Assembly (NCBI GenBank): GCA_019752635.1
Contig: JAIELX010000053.1
Span: 1-64,000, forward strand
Reading direction: 5' to 3'
From: Candidatus Obscuribacterales bacterium
Lineage (GTDB): Bacteria > Cyanobacteriota > Vampirovibrionia > Obscuribacterales > Obscuribacteraceae
DNA: 64,000 nt
Shown: in pieces, positions 17,620 to 25,997 of the stretch
Layout: the number at the start of each line of letters is the position of its first letter
Numbering within the stretch: the first letter of the stretch is position 1
Translations under genes and position numbers: made by a program
Notes under the pieces: model-generated
What the model was told of the DNA's origin: nothing
The model's database searches: none
The model's input: the letters and a program-made list of their open reading frames with translations, nothing else

Positions 17620-18619
17620 TCAAGGCATACGCTTATGGTATCCCGCAGGTCCAATGGTCGTCAGCGGATGCGTGATTCAGTTATTGTGCCTATTGGTGCT
17701 GTCCTTACGCTTTGAGTCCCTGTTCCCGATTTGTGCGGTCCTAAGTCTGGTGAGCGGCGCAGCGACTTCGCTTTACGCCCTCTACAGTCTAGAAGAGCGC
17801 ATGACAACAATTCATGAGCGCTGCTCGAGAAGTCTCGAAGACAGAGACGATTTGCCACCACTACCACCACCACCACTGTCGGGCGCCGATCATTTTTTCG
17901 ATCTGGATCAAGCAATCTCAGGAGCGGCAACGGACCGGGAACGGCTTCTGCATAAAGACTACGCACTCTTCGAAAATCTGGCGGTGGAAACGGAGCGAAA
18001 CCGCATTACCGCTGAGATCAACTGCAAAATCATGCCGCATTTCGAAAGAATGAACGAGTTGGCGTCTCACACCGCAAATCGCGAACTCGCGGTGGACGTA
18101 CAAAACCGCCTGCGTACAATTGAAGCAGGAGTGCAAGCCGTGTTGGACGAGCTGCATCCACGTCTTCTCGCGCAGACAGGATTAGTAGCGTCCGTCAACA
18201 CCCTGGTCGACCGCTTCAGACGAGCCAGTCGCATCGAGACAATAATAGTGACGGCTCCAGACCTCGAGCATATCGACATTTCGCTGGAAGCGAAATTTGC
18301 CATCTATCGGGCGACTCAAGAAGCATTGAACAACATTGAGAAACACTCCGCAGCTAGCCAGGCGCGCGTAGTTATCAGCTTTCACAACGAAGCCTTGATT
18401 GTGCTAATTGAAGACAACGGGCGTGGATTCCAATCAGGCCGAACTACTCAATCGAGAGGGTTGAAAAATATTCGTGAGCGCGCGGCAGCCATTGGCGCAG
18501 AAGTGCAATGGCAACGCTCGGTTGCGTTTGAGCGAGGCACGCTGGTGACCATCGCCTTGAATGTCGATACAGCCAAAGCTAAAGCAGCGAAACAATATGA
18601 TATGGCGGTCATAGGGTGA
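17612..18619 (+). CDS. Histidine kinase B: ATPase retained, phospho-His lost
   Basis: 335 residues. ATG 17612 has GGGGGAGCGAGAG upstream and overlaps the end of kinase A. Two hydrophobic segments lie near 12-32 and 37-58, then a polyproline linker (81-89). In the dimerisation helix the usual ELHD is EINC (135-138), so the phospho-acceptor His is Asn137. The second helix DELHPRLLAQTGLVASVN is clearly homologous to kinase A. The ATPase domain is complete: N-box QEALNNIEKH (Asn240/241, Lys244, His245), EDNGRGF (Asp268) and GLKNIRERA. It could phosphorylate kinase A in trans within a heterodimer. Confidence 0.85.
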   Translation: MRNQGIRLWYPAGPMVVSGCVIQLLCLLVLSLRFESLFPICAVLSLVSGAATSLYALYSLEERMTTIHERCSRSLEDRDDLPPLPPPPLSGADHFFDLDQAISGAATDRERLLHKDYALFENLAVETERNRITAEINCKIMPHFERMNELASHTANRELAVDVQNRLRTIEAGVQAVLDELHPRLLAQTGLVASVNTLVDRFRRASRIETIIVTAPDLEHIDISLEAKFAIYRATQEALNNIEKHSAASQARVVISFHNEALIVLIEDNGRGFQSGRTTQSRGLKNIRERAAAIGAEVQWQRSVAFERGTLVTIALNVDTAKAKAAKQYDMAVIG

Positions 18620-18721
18620 ACCCCAACTGAATGATGCGAGCGACAGCAGTATCGAATCGGTTGGTCAGAGTCACAATCAAATTATCGAACTGATTGCAAT
18701 TGTGCAAGTTCGGCAAAACGT

Positions 18722-18732
18722 CCCCCCCCCCC
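18722..18732 (+). repeat. Homopolymeric tract of 11 cytosines
   Basis: Eleven consecutive C residues lie 46 bases upstream of the mglA start and 103 bases after the kinase B stop. Tracts of this length slip during replication. Here it would alter promoter spacing or leader structure rather than a reading frame. Confidence 0.85.
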
Positions 18733-18777
18733 GTCACAGTCATACGCCTTTCTAGCAAGGCGAGGGAGTCGCACACT

Positions 18778-19356
18778 ATGGCGATGATTAATATGAGCAC
18801 CAGAGAAATTCATTGCAAAATTGTTTACTACGGCACCGGCTTAGGTGGCAAAACCACGAACTTGAAGTACATCTACAGCCAGCTTGCACCCTCAACCCGC
18901 AGCGACATCATCAGCCTTGCGACTGAAACGGAACGCACTCTATTCTTTGACTTCATGAGCCTGGATCTGGGTACAGTTCAAGGTTTCAAAACAAGATTCT
19001 CGCTCTATACTGTTCCCGGTCAAAGAGAATACAACGCCAGCCGCAAACTGATACTAAACGGCGCAGACGGTATCATCTTCGTTGCCGATTCCGATGCTTT
19101 GCGGCAAAGAGACAATGTTGAGTCTTTGCGAAACATGGCGGAGAACCTCGCGGATTACAATCTCACTATCGACTCGGTGCCCTGGATTCTGCAATACAAC
19201 AAGCGAGACATTTCCACAGCGATGTCTTTCGAACGAATGGAAAAGGAACTAAACATTCGCTCCGTGCCGAGCTTCGAAGCTATTGCTTCCCAAGGACAAG
19301 GCGTCTTTGCTACGCTCAAGCAGTCAGCCAAGCAAGTATTAAACCGGCTACAATGA
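18778..19356 (+). CDS. mglA: MglA-family small GTPase
   Basis: 192 residues, matching the 195 of Myxococcus MglA. ATG 18778 has GCGAGGGAG upstream and gives the family start MAMINMSTREIHCKIVYYG. Walker A is GTGLGGKTT (19-27), switch II region is TVPGQREY, and the guanine-specificity motif is NKRD. MglA-type GTPases act as polarity and motility switches with Roadblock-type partners. No MglB/Roadblock gene is seen adjacent. It overlaps the downstream response regulator as ATGA, so the pair are coupled and presumably act with the upstream histidine kinases. Confidence 0.92.
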   Translation: MAMINMSTREIHCKIVYYGTGLGGKTTNLKYIYSQLAPSTRSDIISLATETERTLFFDFMSLDLGTVQGFKTRFSLYTVPGQREYNASRKLILNGADGIIFVADSDALRQRDNVESLRNMAENLADYNLTIDSVPWILQYNKRDISTAMSFERMEKELNIRSVPSFEAIASQGQGVFATLKQSAKQVLNRLQ

Positions 19357-20081
19357 AAGAAGCAGCCGAGGGTTCACCAATGGGAATCGTTATCGCAGAC
19401 GATCAGGAGCGCGAACGCGTGTGGCTCCGCGATCTACTAGTCCGAAACTTATCAGATATGACTCCCGTCTACGAGGCAGAGAATGGTCAACAAGCAATTG
19501 ATCTAACAGTTCAACACAAACCACCGGTGGTTTTTTTAGACATAGAGATGCCCGTGCTTTCAGGAATCAAGGCTGCCGCAGCGATACTGCAAGCACTACC
19601 CCAAACAGGGATCATAATCATCACAAATCATTCGGACGAGATTTTTGTTCGTAAATTGTGGAAACTCGTCCCGCCGGATGGCGCATTTGGTTATGTGTTG
19701 AAAGACTCCACCGATCAACAAGTGGTCGATGCAGCACGGGCAGTATTACAAGGAGACTGCTGGGTTCATCCACGCATTCAACGCATCATCCGAAGATCGG
19801 AAAGCGCCACCGGATTGACTGACGCCGAATTTGAAGTCTTAGTTTACATTGCCGTCGGGTTTACGGATAAAGGCATCGCGAAGAGACTATACATCACCGA
19901 AAAAGCGGTTCAGGCCCGTCTAAAATGTCTCTACACCAAGCTCGGAATACCGGTTAAGGGAGCGGCGGAAGATGACGATTTCAACCACCGGTGCAGAGCA
20001 TTGAATCTATCCTTTCGACGCGGACTGATTAATCGTTCTGAGCTGGAAGACTGGGAAGAGCAGCTAACCATGTGCGTTTGA
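19353..20081 (+). CDS. NarL/FixJ-type response regulator
   Basis: 242 residues. Receiver domain with Asp16/Asp17, phospho-acceptor Asp63 in FLDIEMP, Thr91 and Lys117. A LuxR-type helix-turn-helix lies at about 150-215 (LTDAEFEVLVYIAVGFTDKG, then ITEKAVQARL), with an unusual acidic insertion EDDD after the recognition region and a C-terminal extension ending WEEQLTMCV. Its start codon overlaps the mglA stop. NarL-type regulators are the normal partners of HisKA_3 kinases like the two upstream, so it is the probable output of that pair. An internal start at 19380 is possible. Confidence 0.88.
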   Translation: MKEAAEGSPMGIVIADDQERERVWLRDLLVRNLSDMTPVYEAENGQQAIDLTVQHKPPVVFLDIEMPVLSGIKAAAAILQALPQTGIIIITNHSDEIFVRKLWKLVPPDGAFGYVLKDSTDQQVVDAARAVLQGDCWVHPRIQRIIRRSESATGLTDAEFEVLVYIAVGFTDKGIAKRLYITEKAVQARLKCLYTKLGIPVKGAAEDDDFNHRCRALNLSFRRGLINRSELEDWEEQLTMCV

Positions 20082-20475
20082 GCCCGAGCTCCACAATTTA
20101 GGCGCTCGTGCAATTTAGAATCGGATAAGCGTTGGGTGAAGCTGCGGTAGCCCCGGGAACGCGGCCGGACCTCCCCCCTCTGTGCGAATATCGCAAAATG
20201 TAATTTGAATGACGCTGACGAGGACTATGCCCGGAGCGGGCAAGACACCCGCGCCCCGGGCGCTCACGCACCAGGGATAGCAATTGTTTGACGCTAAGAT
20301 GCTGCGGTCGCTCAGCTCACGTATCCCCCCTGCGCGTCACACCAGCAGACTGATATTCACACGCTTTGCATAAAAAATGGTTGAATGAAAGTATCGGGTC
20401 GTGTGTATGCAATTCGCGTAGTCGCTTCTGCAATAGTGGACATAGGCGAAGGCGAACGTATGAGGTGGTGCTGAG
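20082..20475. other. Intergenic region with GC-rich hairpin
   Basis: 394 bases without a supportable gene. A strong imperfect inverted repeat at 20230-20260 (CCCGGAGCGGG / CCCGCGCCCCGGG, loop CAAGACA) may end the mglA operon transcript. AT-rich sequence at 20360-20400 is the likely promoter zone of the next gene, but no consensus pair is clear. Confidence 0.4.
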
Positions 20476-21645
20476 ATGAAAGAGTTAGTCCTCACCTCGG
20501 AGAATACCGAGCTGCTGCCGGATGGACACGAACTATCCCGGATTGATTTCCCCACGACGGTTCAAGTTACGCTGGCAAAGCGGATCTTGCGCCCCGGCTC
20601 AAATAAAATCCTTTGCCTGGCTGCTCAAACATCAGTGCCGCTCCACGAAGACGAGTTGGCTTCAGTGTCGGATCTCGGACTGAAACTTTCCGATGGAACC
20701 AATGTTAGACTGTCACTCAGTTCCTTCAACGATCAAAGCGGTGGACGCCCAATCGACCGCCCCCGCCCCCCGCACGATCTAGTGATTGAACGAGTAATCT
20801 ACGACCCCGCACGTTATGAGCCTGACCGATTCCGAGCCGAAAGCAGCACGCCGATTCTGACGGCCTGTTTGTGCTTGATCGCCACCGCGGCCTGCTTGTT
20901 CGTCACAGGGGTGCTCACAAAGCCGCTCGGTCAGCTGCAAGAGGCAGTCACGAAGACAACACGCTCTCGCCCCGCGAAATCACCACCACCCCGTGCAGTT
21001 GCACCTCGCAGCGCAGCAGTGCCGCCGGCCAAACAGTTTTCTCCCCAAGCGACCGCCCCCCAGCCATCGGCCAAAAGACAAAATGGCGTACGTACGGAGA
21101 GAAGGTCCGAAAGAAAACAGAAAGCAGTTTCCAGCGAAAACAACACTAGCCGCGCGAAACCAGCAAGTTCAGGAGCGAATGGCAGATCCGGCAGTTTCTT
21201 CGTGCCTCCGCCACCACCGGTCGTGCCCCTGATGCAATACGGCTATCCGCCAACAATGCCTACCTACCCCGGGTTTGGTTCCACCGTCGCCGAACCGAAG
21301 GCACCGACGCAACCGGTAGCGAAGACCAAGGCTCCCGCGGCCGTACGTACGATTGTGCCGGATGCTCCGTCGCAGATACCGGTCCAGAGACTACAGGGAT
21401 CGGCCCCATCTCAGATACCGACGCAGCGAGCGCAAGAGTCGGCTCCTGTCTACTACGCTCAGACTCCCGACCTGCCAAAAGTGCAGCAGAGATACGAACA
21501 TACAGAGACTCGCCCGCACAGCGAGCCAGTTGTCGCCGTGCCGCAAAGTTTACCTGCCACCACCGCGGGTGCGCCTGTGCCGGGCAATCACAATGAATCA
21601 TATAGAATGGAACGCATAATCTGGCCGGAAGATCGGATTCATTAG
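20476..21645 (+). CDS. Single-pass membrane protein with long proline-rich tail
   Basis: 389 residues. A cytoplasmic-type N-terminal domain of about 120 residues (strand-rich, no signal peptide) is followed by one membrane helix near residues 127-152 (TACLCLIATAACLFVTGVLT). The remainder is a low-complexity Pro/Ala/Gln/Ser tail with a PPPPPVVP stretch and the repeated unit SAPSQIPTQRAQ. GAGGTGGTGCTGAG precedes the ATG. The topology recalls TonB-like or PASTA-less anchored proteins whose Pro-rich part crosses the periplasm. The family is not recognised, and function is unknown. Confidence 0.72.
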   Translation: MKELVLTSENTELLPDGHELSRIDFPTTVQVTLAKRILRPGSNKILCLAAQTSVPLHEDELASVSDLGLKLSDGTNVRLSLSSFNDQSGGRPIDRPRPPHDLVIERVIYDPARYEPDRFRAESSTPILTACLCLIATAACLFVTGVLTKPLGQLQEAVTKTTRSRPAKSPPPRAVAPRSAAVPPAKQFSPQATAPQPSAKRQNGVRTERRSERKQKAVSSENNTSRAKPASSGANGRSGSFFVPPPPPVVPLMQYGYPPTMPTYPGFGSTVAEPKAPTQPVAKTKAPAAVRTIVPDAPSQIPVQRLQGSAPSQIPTQRAQESAPVYYAQTPDLPKVQQRYEHTETRPHSEPVVAVPQSLPATTAGAPVPGNHNESYRMERIIWPEDRIH

Positions 21646-21858
21646 CCAGAGACCTGCTTGCTTCAACAAAAAACGACGTTAACGGAGTCCGCTTCCCAAC
21701 GGTCCCTTCAACTGCCTCCATTCCTCATATAGTGAAATCTTAGAAAAACGATCACAAATTCCGGAAATCAAGTGCCCTTTTATGGAAACACTGAGCGTTG
21801 ATGTGCGTCGAAGAGAACCGTGCACCACAACCACAACAGGATTGAATGAGGACTGGAA

Positions 21859-22716
21859 ATGTTTACTAAAGACTGCGCGCTGATCGCTGCTACTCTCGGG
21901 TTGATACTGCAAGTGACACCGGCTTTCGCACAATCCTACGGTGCAGGCGGATTCAGCAACACCGGCGGATACTCCACTTCGCAGCCCAACGCGCCTACGC
22001 CGCCAGGCAGCGCTTACATGCCCTCAGGGATGACTCTCAGCGCCGCACTCGCGACATCGATCTCGACCGAAGCAGCAAAACCCGGCGACTTTGTGCAAGC
22101 GACGCTCACCCAACCCGTCACTTTGGCGGAGGGCATAGTTCCCGCAGGAACAATTATTGAGGGTCATGTCGTCGAAGCGAAAGCCGGCGGATTCCTTGGC
22201 CGATCGGGTCGACTGACAGTCAAGTTTGATCGGTTGCGCACTCCCAGTGGTGCTACCGCTCAATTAGCCGCACATGTCGTCGGCAATCTCGGCAACTACA
22301 AACAAGTTGCTAATGGCAGCCAAACTTTTGCCGGCGAAGGCATGGGCACAAAAGTAGGGCAAACGCTAATCCGAGGCGCCATCGGCGCCGGAGCTGGAGC
22401 AGCCCTCGGCACCGCTGTCGGTGCTATTGCAGGACGCGGGCAACAACGAGTCGCCTTCCGTCCCGTCTACGGTCCCTACGGTCACCAAATGTCTCCTGTC
22501 GGTTATGTACCTCAGGTCCGCGGAGGCGCGGCTTCCGGCGCAGGGCGCGGAGCCTGGTCCGGAGCAGCAATCGGTGGCGGCGCCGGAGTTGCCCAGTCCC
22601 TCCTTCTTCGTCAAGGCAAGGACGTCGTAATACCGAGCGGCACCCAAGTACAACTACAACTCGACGGTCCGGCTACGATCCAAAGAAATCCCTCCGGATA
22701 CGGCGGCGCCGTCTAG
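21859..22716 (+). CDS. Exported glycine-zipper protein with beta-barrel-like domain
   Basis: 285 residues, with a signal peptide ending at PAFAQ. Residues 52-150 form a domain with AAKPGDFVQATLTQPV, IVPAGTIIEGHVVEAKAG and GRLTVKFDRL, typical of envelope proteins related to the VirB10/TrbI-like or FecR-adjacent fold. Two glycine-zipper segments (AIGAGAGAALGTAVGAIAG and GAWSGAAIGGGAGVAQ) flank a Tyr/Pro-rich loop, and a last strand region is VVIPSGTQVQLQL. It is likely in the periplasm or outer membrane. It lies 213 bases downstream of the proline-rich membrane protein on the same strand and ends at a strong hairpin. Confidence 0.75.
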   Translation: MFTKDCALIAATLGLILQVTPAFAQSYGAGGFSNTGGYSTSQPNAPTPPGSAYMPSGMTLSAALATSISTEAAKPGDFVQATLTQPVTLAEGIVPAGTIIEGHVVEAKAGGFLGRSGRLTVKFDRLRTPSGATAQLAAHVVGNLGNYKQVANGSQTFAGEGMGTKVGQTLIRGAIGAGAGAALGTAVGAIAGRGQQRVAFRPVYGPYGHQMSPVGYVPQVRGGAASGAGRGAWSGAAIGGGAGVAQSLLLRQGKDVVIPSGTQVQLQLDGPATIQRNPSGYGGAV

Positions 22717-22784
22717 ACTTCTTTCACCGCGAGAGACTAAATCCTCCCCACCCACACGTCTCTGGCGGTACCCACCACGGCTGC

Positions 22785-22824
22785 GCCGGGGCGATCTGAG
22801 CGACCAGCTCTCACGCGCCCCGGC
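22785..22824 (+). terminator. GC-rich terminator hairpin
   Basis: A perfect 9-bp stem GCCGGGGCG / CGCCCCGGC lies about 70 bases past the stop of the glycine-zipper protein, extended by two more pairs after one mismatch. It is followed by ACAGCTTTATGC, only a weak U-tract. Confidence 0.6.
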
Positions 22825-22874
22825 ACAGCTTTATGCTATCCACGTCAAACACTTAACTACGGAGGTGTTTGAAC

Positions 22875-23300
22875 GTGAAGTCGAAGATGGAGTCTGCTTC
22901 AGAAGTATTCAGTCGTGCTGTCGGTAGTTCGCAGGCACTGCTTGCGGCATTGGGACTCGTTTTGGTCTGGGCCGTCACGTCGGATTGGCCGGAAACGAAA
23001 CACGATTGGAACGACTTTGCTTACAAGCTCATTGTGATTCTCGCTTTCCTGCGGGTGTTCTTCCTTGAACGCGCTCGTTACAAGGAAATGCAAGCCACGC
23101 AAATCAAGCTGAATGAGCTGATTCGCAGCAAGAGTGGCGCCAGTAACACACTAATCGGAGCAGAGCGCGCACCGCAAGAAATGCTCGAAAACATCATGGA
23201 TGACTATGAGAAGATTAAGCATGATGCTGCATCCGATGAATCCGTTTCATTGAGAAGCAGTTCAGCGAAGCCCGACGCGGCGAGGAGCCGAGAGGGCTGA
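22875..23300 (+). CDS. Low-affinity iron permease-family (PF04120-like) membrane protein
   Basis: About 141 residues. GGAGG at 22861-22865 spaces to a GTG at 22875. An in-frame TTG (22869) and ATG (22887) are alternatives. Two membrane helices (LLAALGLVLVWAV and YKLIVILAFLRVFFL) are joined by a short WPETKHDWND loop, followed by the family-typical helix IKLNELIRSK and an acidic segment. This is the architecture of the small low-affinity Fe/Cu permease family, here without the usual NTQNRD motif. Transport function in bacteria is poorly proven, so treat it as a family assignment only. Confidence 0.65.
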   Translation: MKSKMESASEVFSRAVGSSQALLAALGLVLVWAVTSDWPETKHDWNDFAYKLIVILAFLRVFFLERARYKEMQATQIKLNELIRSKSGASNTLIGAERAPQEMLENIMDDYEKIKHDAASDESVSLRSSSAKPDAARSREG

Positions 23301-23593
23301 GCGCCGTTGTTATCGCGCGGAGGCGAGCGAGGCTTGGCGGATTTACCGCCGAAGCGCCTACAAATTAGTTCCAGCACTGAGCGATTGTAAGCACAAAGGC
23401 GCAGAGCGGAGTCTACATCTTAAGTTTCAGCAATCTCTTTTATCCTTTTCGAAACAACGATGCTCGTCTCAGCGCCGGACTAACTGTTGCAATCGAGTTT
23501 CCATTGTGTCGCAAAGTTACTAAAACTAAACTCTCTTTGTGTAATTGACGATAATGGATTCTCGATCACTAGCTAAGTTCTTGAGGAGGAGTC

Positions 23594-25417
23594 ATGAAAT
23601 TTGCTCGCTCAAGGTATCACGGGATCGCTACAAAAGTCCTTTTATTTGCTGTTCTTTCCGGGGCACTGGCACAACAAGCATATGCGCTGGAACCCGGTGT
23701 CGGCGCCGAAGTTAGAATCGAATCGCAGAGATCGCTTGCGAATGCAATTGCTGATCTCAAGAAAAATCCCGGGCTAACAGAAGCCAGTTTTGATGTAAGC
23801 ACAAATGCTCAAATCAAAATGATCGCAGAGTTACCACAGATTCGCACGCTCAATTTGTATGTGCGCACCGACAACCTGGACCTGAGCCCGTTACAGCATC
23901 TCAGGAATCTGGAGAAACTGAATCTGGCACTGTTCAATCAAACATCAGCGCCCGATAAATGGCTCTCGGTTCTGCCGCGACTTCGCTCTTTGCGATCGCT
24001 TGAGCTGTATCACTCTCAACCGACCAATGCGGTAAAAAAACGCATTGCCGTTTTGCCCGCAATGCCGAAGTTGCAAACGCTATCCCTAAAGAGCTTCGGA
24101 GACACGGTTTACGACTTTGCGCCATCATTCGATTCATCGAAATTGCTTACTCTGGAACTAGCTGCTCCTGCAATTGCAAACCAGGCAGTAATGTCTAAAT
24201 TCAATAAGCTCGAATCGCTAATTCTGGGAAACAGTTTCAAACTCAACAATAGTGGCAAAGTTGCGCTGCAACAAGTAAAAACCTTACGCCATCTCGCTGC
24301 GCCACGAGCGGAAAATTTGCCGCTTGAATCTTGGTCGCATCTGCGCTCGGTAACTTTAGGCGACACATCGGCCATAGATCTGGTGAGATTGAGCAAACTA
24401 CAACAACTAGAATCAATCACAACAAAACTGCAGAAGGACTGCACCGATAGCCACCTTCTCAGGCTCGCACAGCTACACGCTCTAAAATCGCTGGACGTTG
24501 AGGCTCCTTCCCATTTCGAAAATGGCAATCTAGTAGCATCGACAAAACTTACAGGAAGCGGACTCGCCGCCCTGTCGGCGCAAAATACGCTAACCAAGCT
24601 GACCGTGCGTGGACTAGCGCTTTCGGAGCCCCTCCTAACCGCAGTTTCTAATATTAACTCGTTGCGTTCGTTGGAAATAACAGTGGAAGAAGTAGCACTG
24701 ACACCGGCACTAGCCAAACACCTGAACAAGCTGAAAAACCTGGAAGAGCTGGCAGTAGCATGGCCTGAGAACGGCATGATTGCGGTGTTGAAAGAGTGCC
24801 CCGGCTTGACGAAGCTCACTTCATTGCAGTTGAGAAAACAAAATCTGAAAGACGGAGATCTCTCTATACTCAGTAACTACCCAGCGGTAACACGTCTGGA
24901 CCTGAGCGAAAACAACCTCACTGACGACTGCCTGCGTGTGCTCAGCACCATGACGCACCTTTCGGAATTGCAGCTAAGCGGCAACAAAGCGATTACAGCC
25001 AAGACATTCGGGGCTCTGGCAAACCTGCCATCGTTAAAGAGTTTATTTCTGAACAATACTGCAATAACCGACGATGCAATGCGAGCAATCAAATTGAACA
25101 CCAGTGCGCTGACTCTACTGGACTTGTCGCAAACCTCCGTCGGCAAGCAGGCGTTAAGTGCAATCACTACATTGCCGAAACTCAAACGTCTCGCATTGTC
25201 CGGTACTCCAATAACAGACGCCAGCATCAATAGTCTGCGCAGCCGCACGCTGGAAGAGCTAAAGCTTGACTCCACTGAAATAACAGAGCATGGCATGCGC
25301 GACCATGCCAAAGCTGCGCATAGTGTCAGCCTACGATACCGGTATCAAATACGGCGCCATGACGCCTGCCTCCCTGGCAGTATCAAAGCAGGTGGGCTGG
25401 TACAACTACAACTATGA
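23594..25417 (+). CDS. Exported leucine-rich-repeat protein, 5' part of a frameshifted LRR-TPR gene
   Basis: 607 residues as read. GAGGAGG precedes the ATG. The signal peptide ends near QAYALEPG. About 20 leucine-rich repeats follow, of the type LxxLxLSxxxIT, from residue 55 to about 565, regular in their last third (for example LDLSENNLTDDCLRVLS). The repeat pattern is lost after ITEHGM near 25297, and the last 40 residues look non-native. The missing continuation (MPKLRIVSAYDTGI, then a TPR region) lies in the +1 frame. The intact ancestor was therefore one exported LRR-TPR protein spanning 23594-25979. Likely role: extracytoplasmic protein-protein binding. Confidence 0.85.
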   Translation: MKFARSRYHGIATKVLLFAVLSGALAQQAYALEPGVGAEVRIESQRSLANAIADLKKNPGLTEASFDVSTNAQIKMIAELPQIRTLNLYVRTDNLDLSPLQHLRNLEKLNLALFNQTSAPDKWLSVLPRLRSLRSLELYHSQPTNAVKKRIAVLPAMPKLQTLSLKSFGDTVYDFAPSFDSSKLLTLELAAPAIANQAVMSKFNKLESLILGNSFKLNNSGKVALQQVKTLRHLAAPRAENLPLESWSHLRSVTLGDTSAIDLVRLSKLQQLESITTKLQKDCTDSHLLRLAQLHALKSLDVEAPSHFENGNLVASTKLTGSGLAALSAQNTLTKLTVRGLALSEPLLTAVSNINSLRSLEITVEEVALTPALAKHLNKLKNLEELAVAWPENGMIAVLKECPGLTKLTSLQLRKQNLKDGDLSILSNYPAVTRLDLSENNLTDDCLRVLSTMTHLSELQLSGNKAITAKTFGALANLPSLKSLFLNNTAITDDAMRAIKLNTSALTLLDLSQTSVGKQALSAITTLPKLKRLALSGTPITDASINSLRSRTLEELKLDSTEITEHGMRDHAKAAHSVSLRYRYQIRRHDACLPGSIKAGGLVQLQL

Positions 25418-25979
25418 TAGTCCGCGCAAGCAGCCGGAGCAAGCGCAAAACGCGTCAACATCGTCATTGCCGCATCAGTCCCCGGACGAAGATCTCCTGA
25501 CACTGGCCGAACGTTATCACTTGCAAAAGGACTATAACAAAGCAGTCGACACCTATAGCAAGGCAATTCATGCAATCGAACATCCTGATCACTATGTATG
25601 CAGTGCAATGTCCACCGAGCATAGCCATAAGCTATTCGAAGCGTATGACGGCAGAGGACTGGCGTTAGCGGCCTCCGGTCAGCAAGAGAAAGCACTGGCA
25701 GACCTTAACCGAGCAGTCGGCATCGCAAAGGCGTCGGCAAACGCCCGTGCACATCGCGGGTTGATCCTGTCGAAGCTGGGTCGCCACAATGAAGCGATTG
25801 AAGATCTTAACCGCGCAATTGAAATCAGGCCATCCCTGGCCACAGCCTACGAATACCGCAGTGCTGCCTACACAGCTCTAGGAAAGCACTCTCTGGCGGC
25901 AGAGGATAAGAGCATGAGCACCAGACTAAATAAAGCGTCAGAAGTTGTATTCAAGCCGGACTCTGCCAAAACGCTCTAA
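25290..25979 (+). CDS. TPR-repeat protein, 3' part of the frameshifted LRR-TPR gene
   Basis: 229 codons in the frame one base ahead of the LRR gene. The first 20 codons (PKLRIVSAYDTGIKYGAM) complete the last leucine-rich repeat. A linker follows with KQVGWYNYNYDSP and Pro/Gln-rich sequence, then about three tetratricopeptide repeats (residues 65-215, with motifs AYDGRGLALAASGQ, ARAHRGLILSKLGRH and AYEYRSAAYTALGKH). There is no own signal peptide and no clear RBS, supporting a disrupted single gene. If expressed from ATG 25290 or 25305 it would be cytoplasmic, unlike the parent. Confidence 0.75.
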   Translation: MACATMPKLRIVSAYDTGIKYGAMTPASLAVSKQVGWYNYNYDSPRKQPEQAQNASTSSLPHQSPDEDLLTLAERYHLQKDYNKAVDTYSKAIHAIEHPDHYVCSAMSTEHSHKLFEAYDGRGLALAASGQQEKALADLNRAVGIAKASANARAHRGLILSKLGRHNEAIEDLNRAIEIRPSLATAYEYRSAAYTALGKHSLAAEDKSMSTRLNKASEVVFKPDSAKTL

Positions 25980-25997
25980 GCGCTGTGAGCTGTCCAG

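Noticed and set aside
16469..18624. AGGGTGAACCCC occurring at the end of both dacB and kinase B
   Set aside because: Only 12 bases shared and no third good copy seen. Probably chance or small hairpins rather than a repeat family.
24109..24819. 236-codon minus frame inside the LRR gene
   Set aside because: Antisense shadow of leucine-rich repeats. Ser/Cys-rich low-quality sequence.
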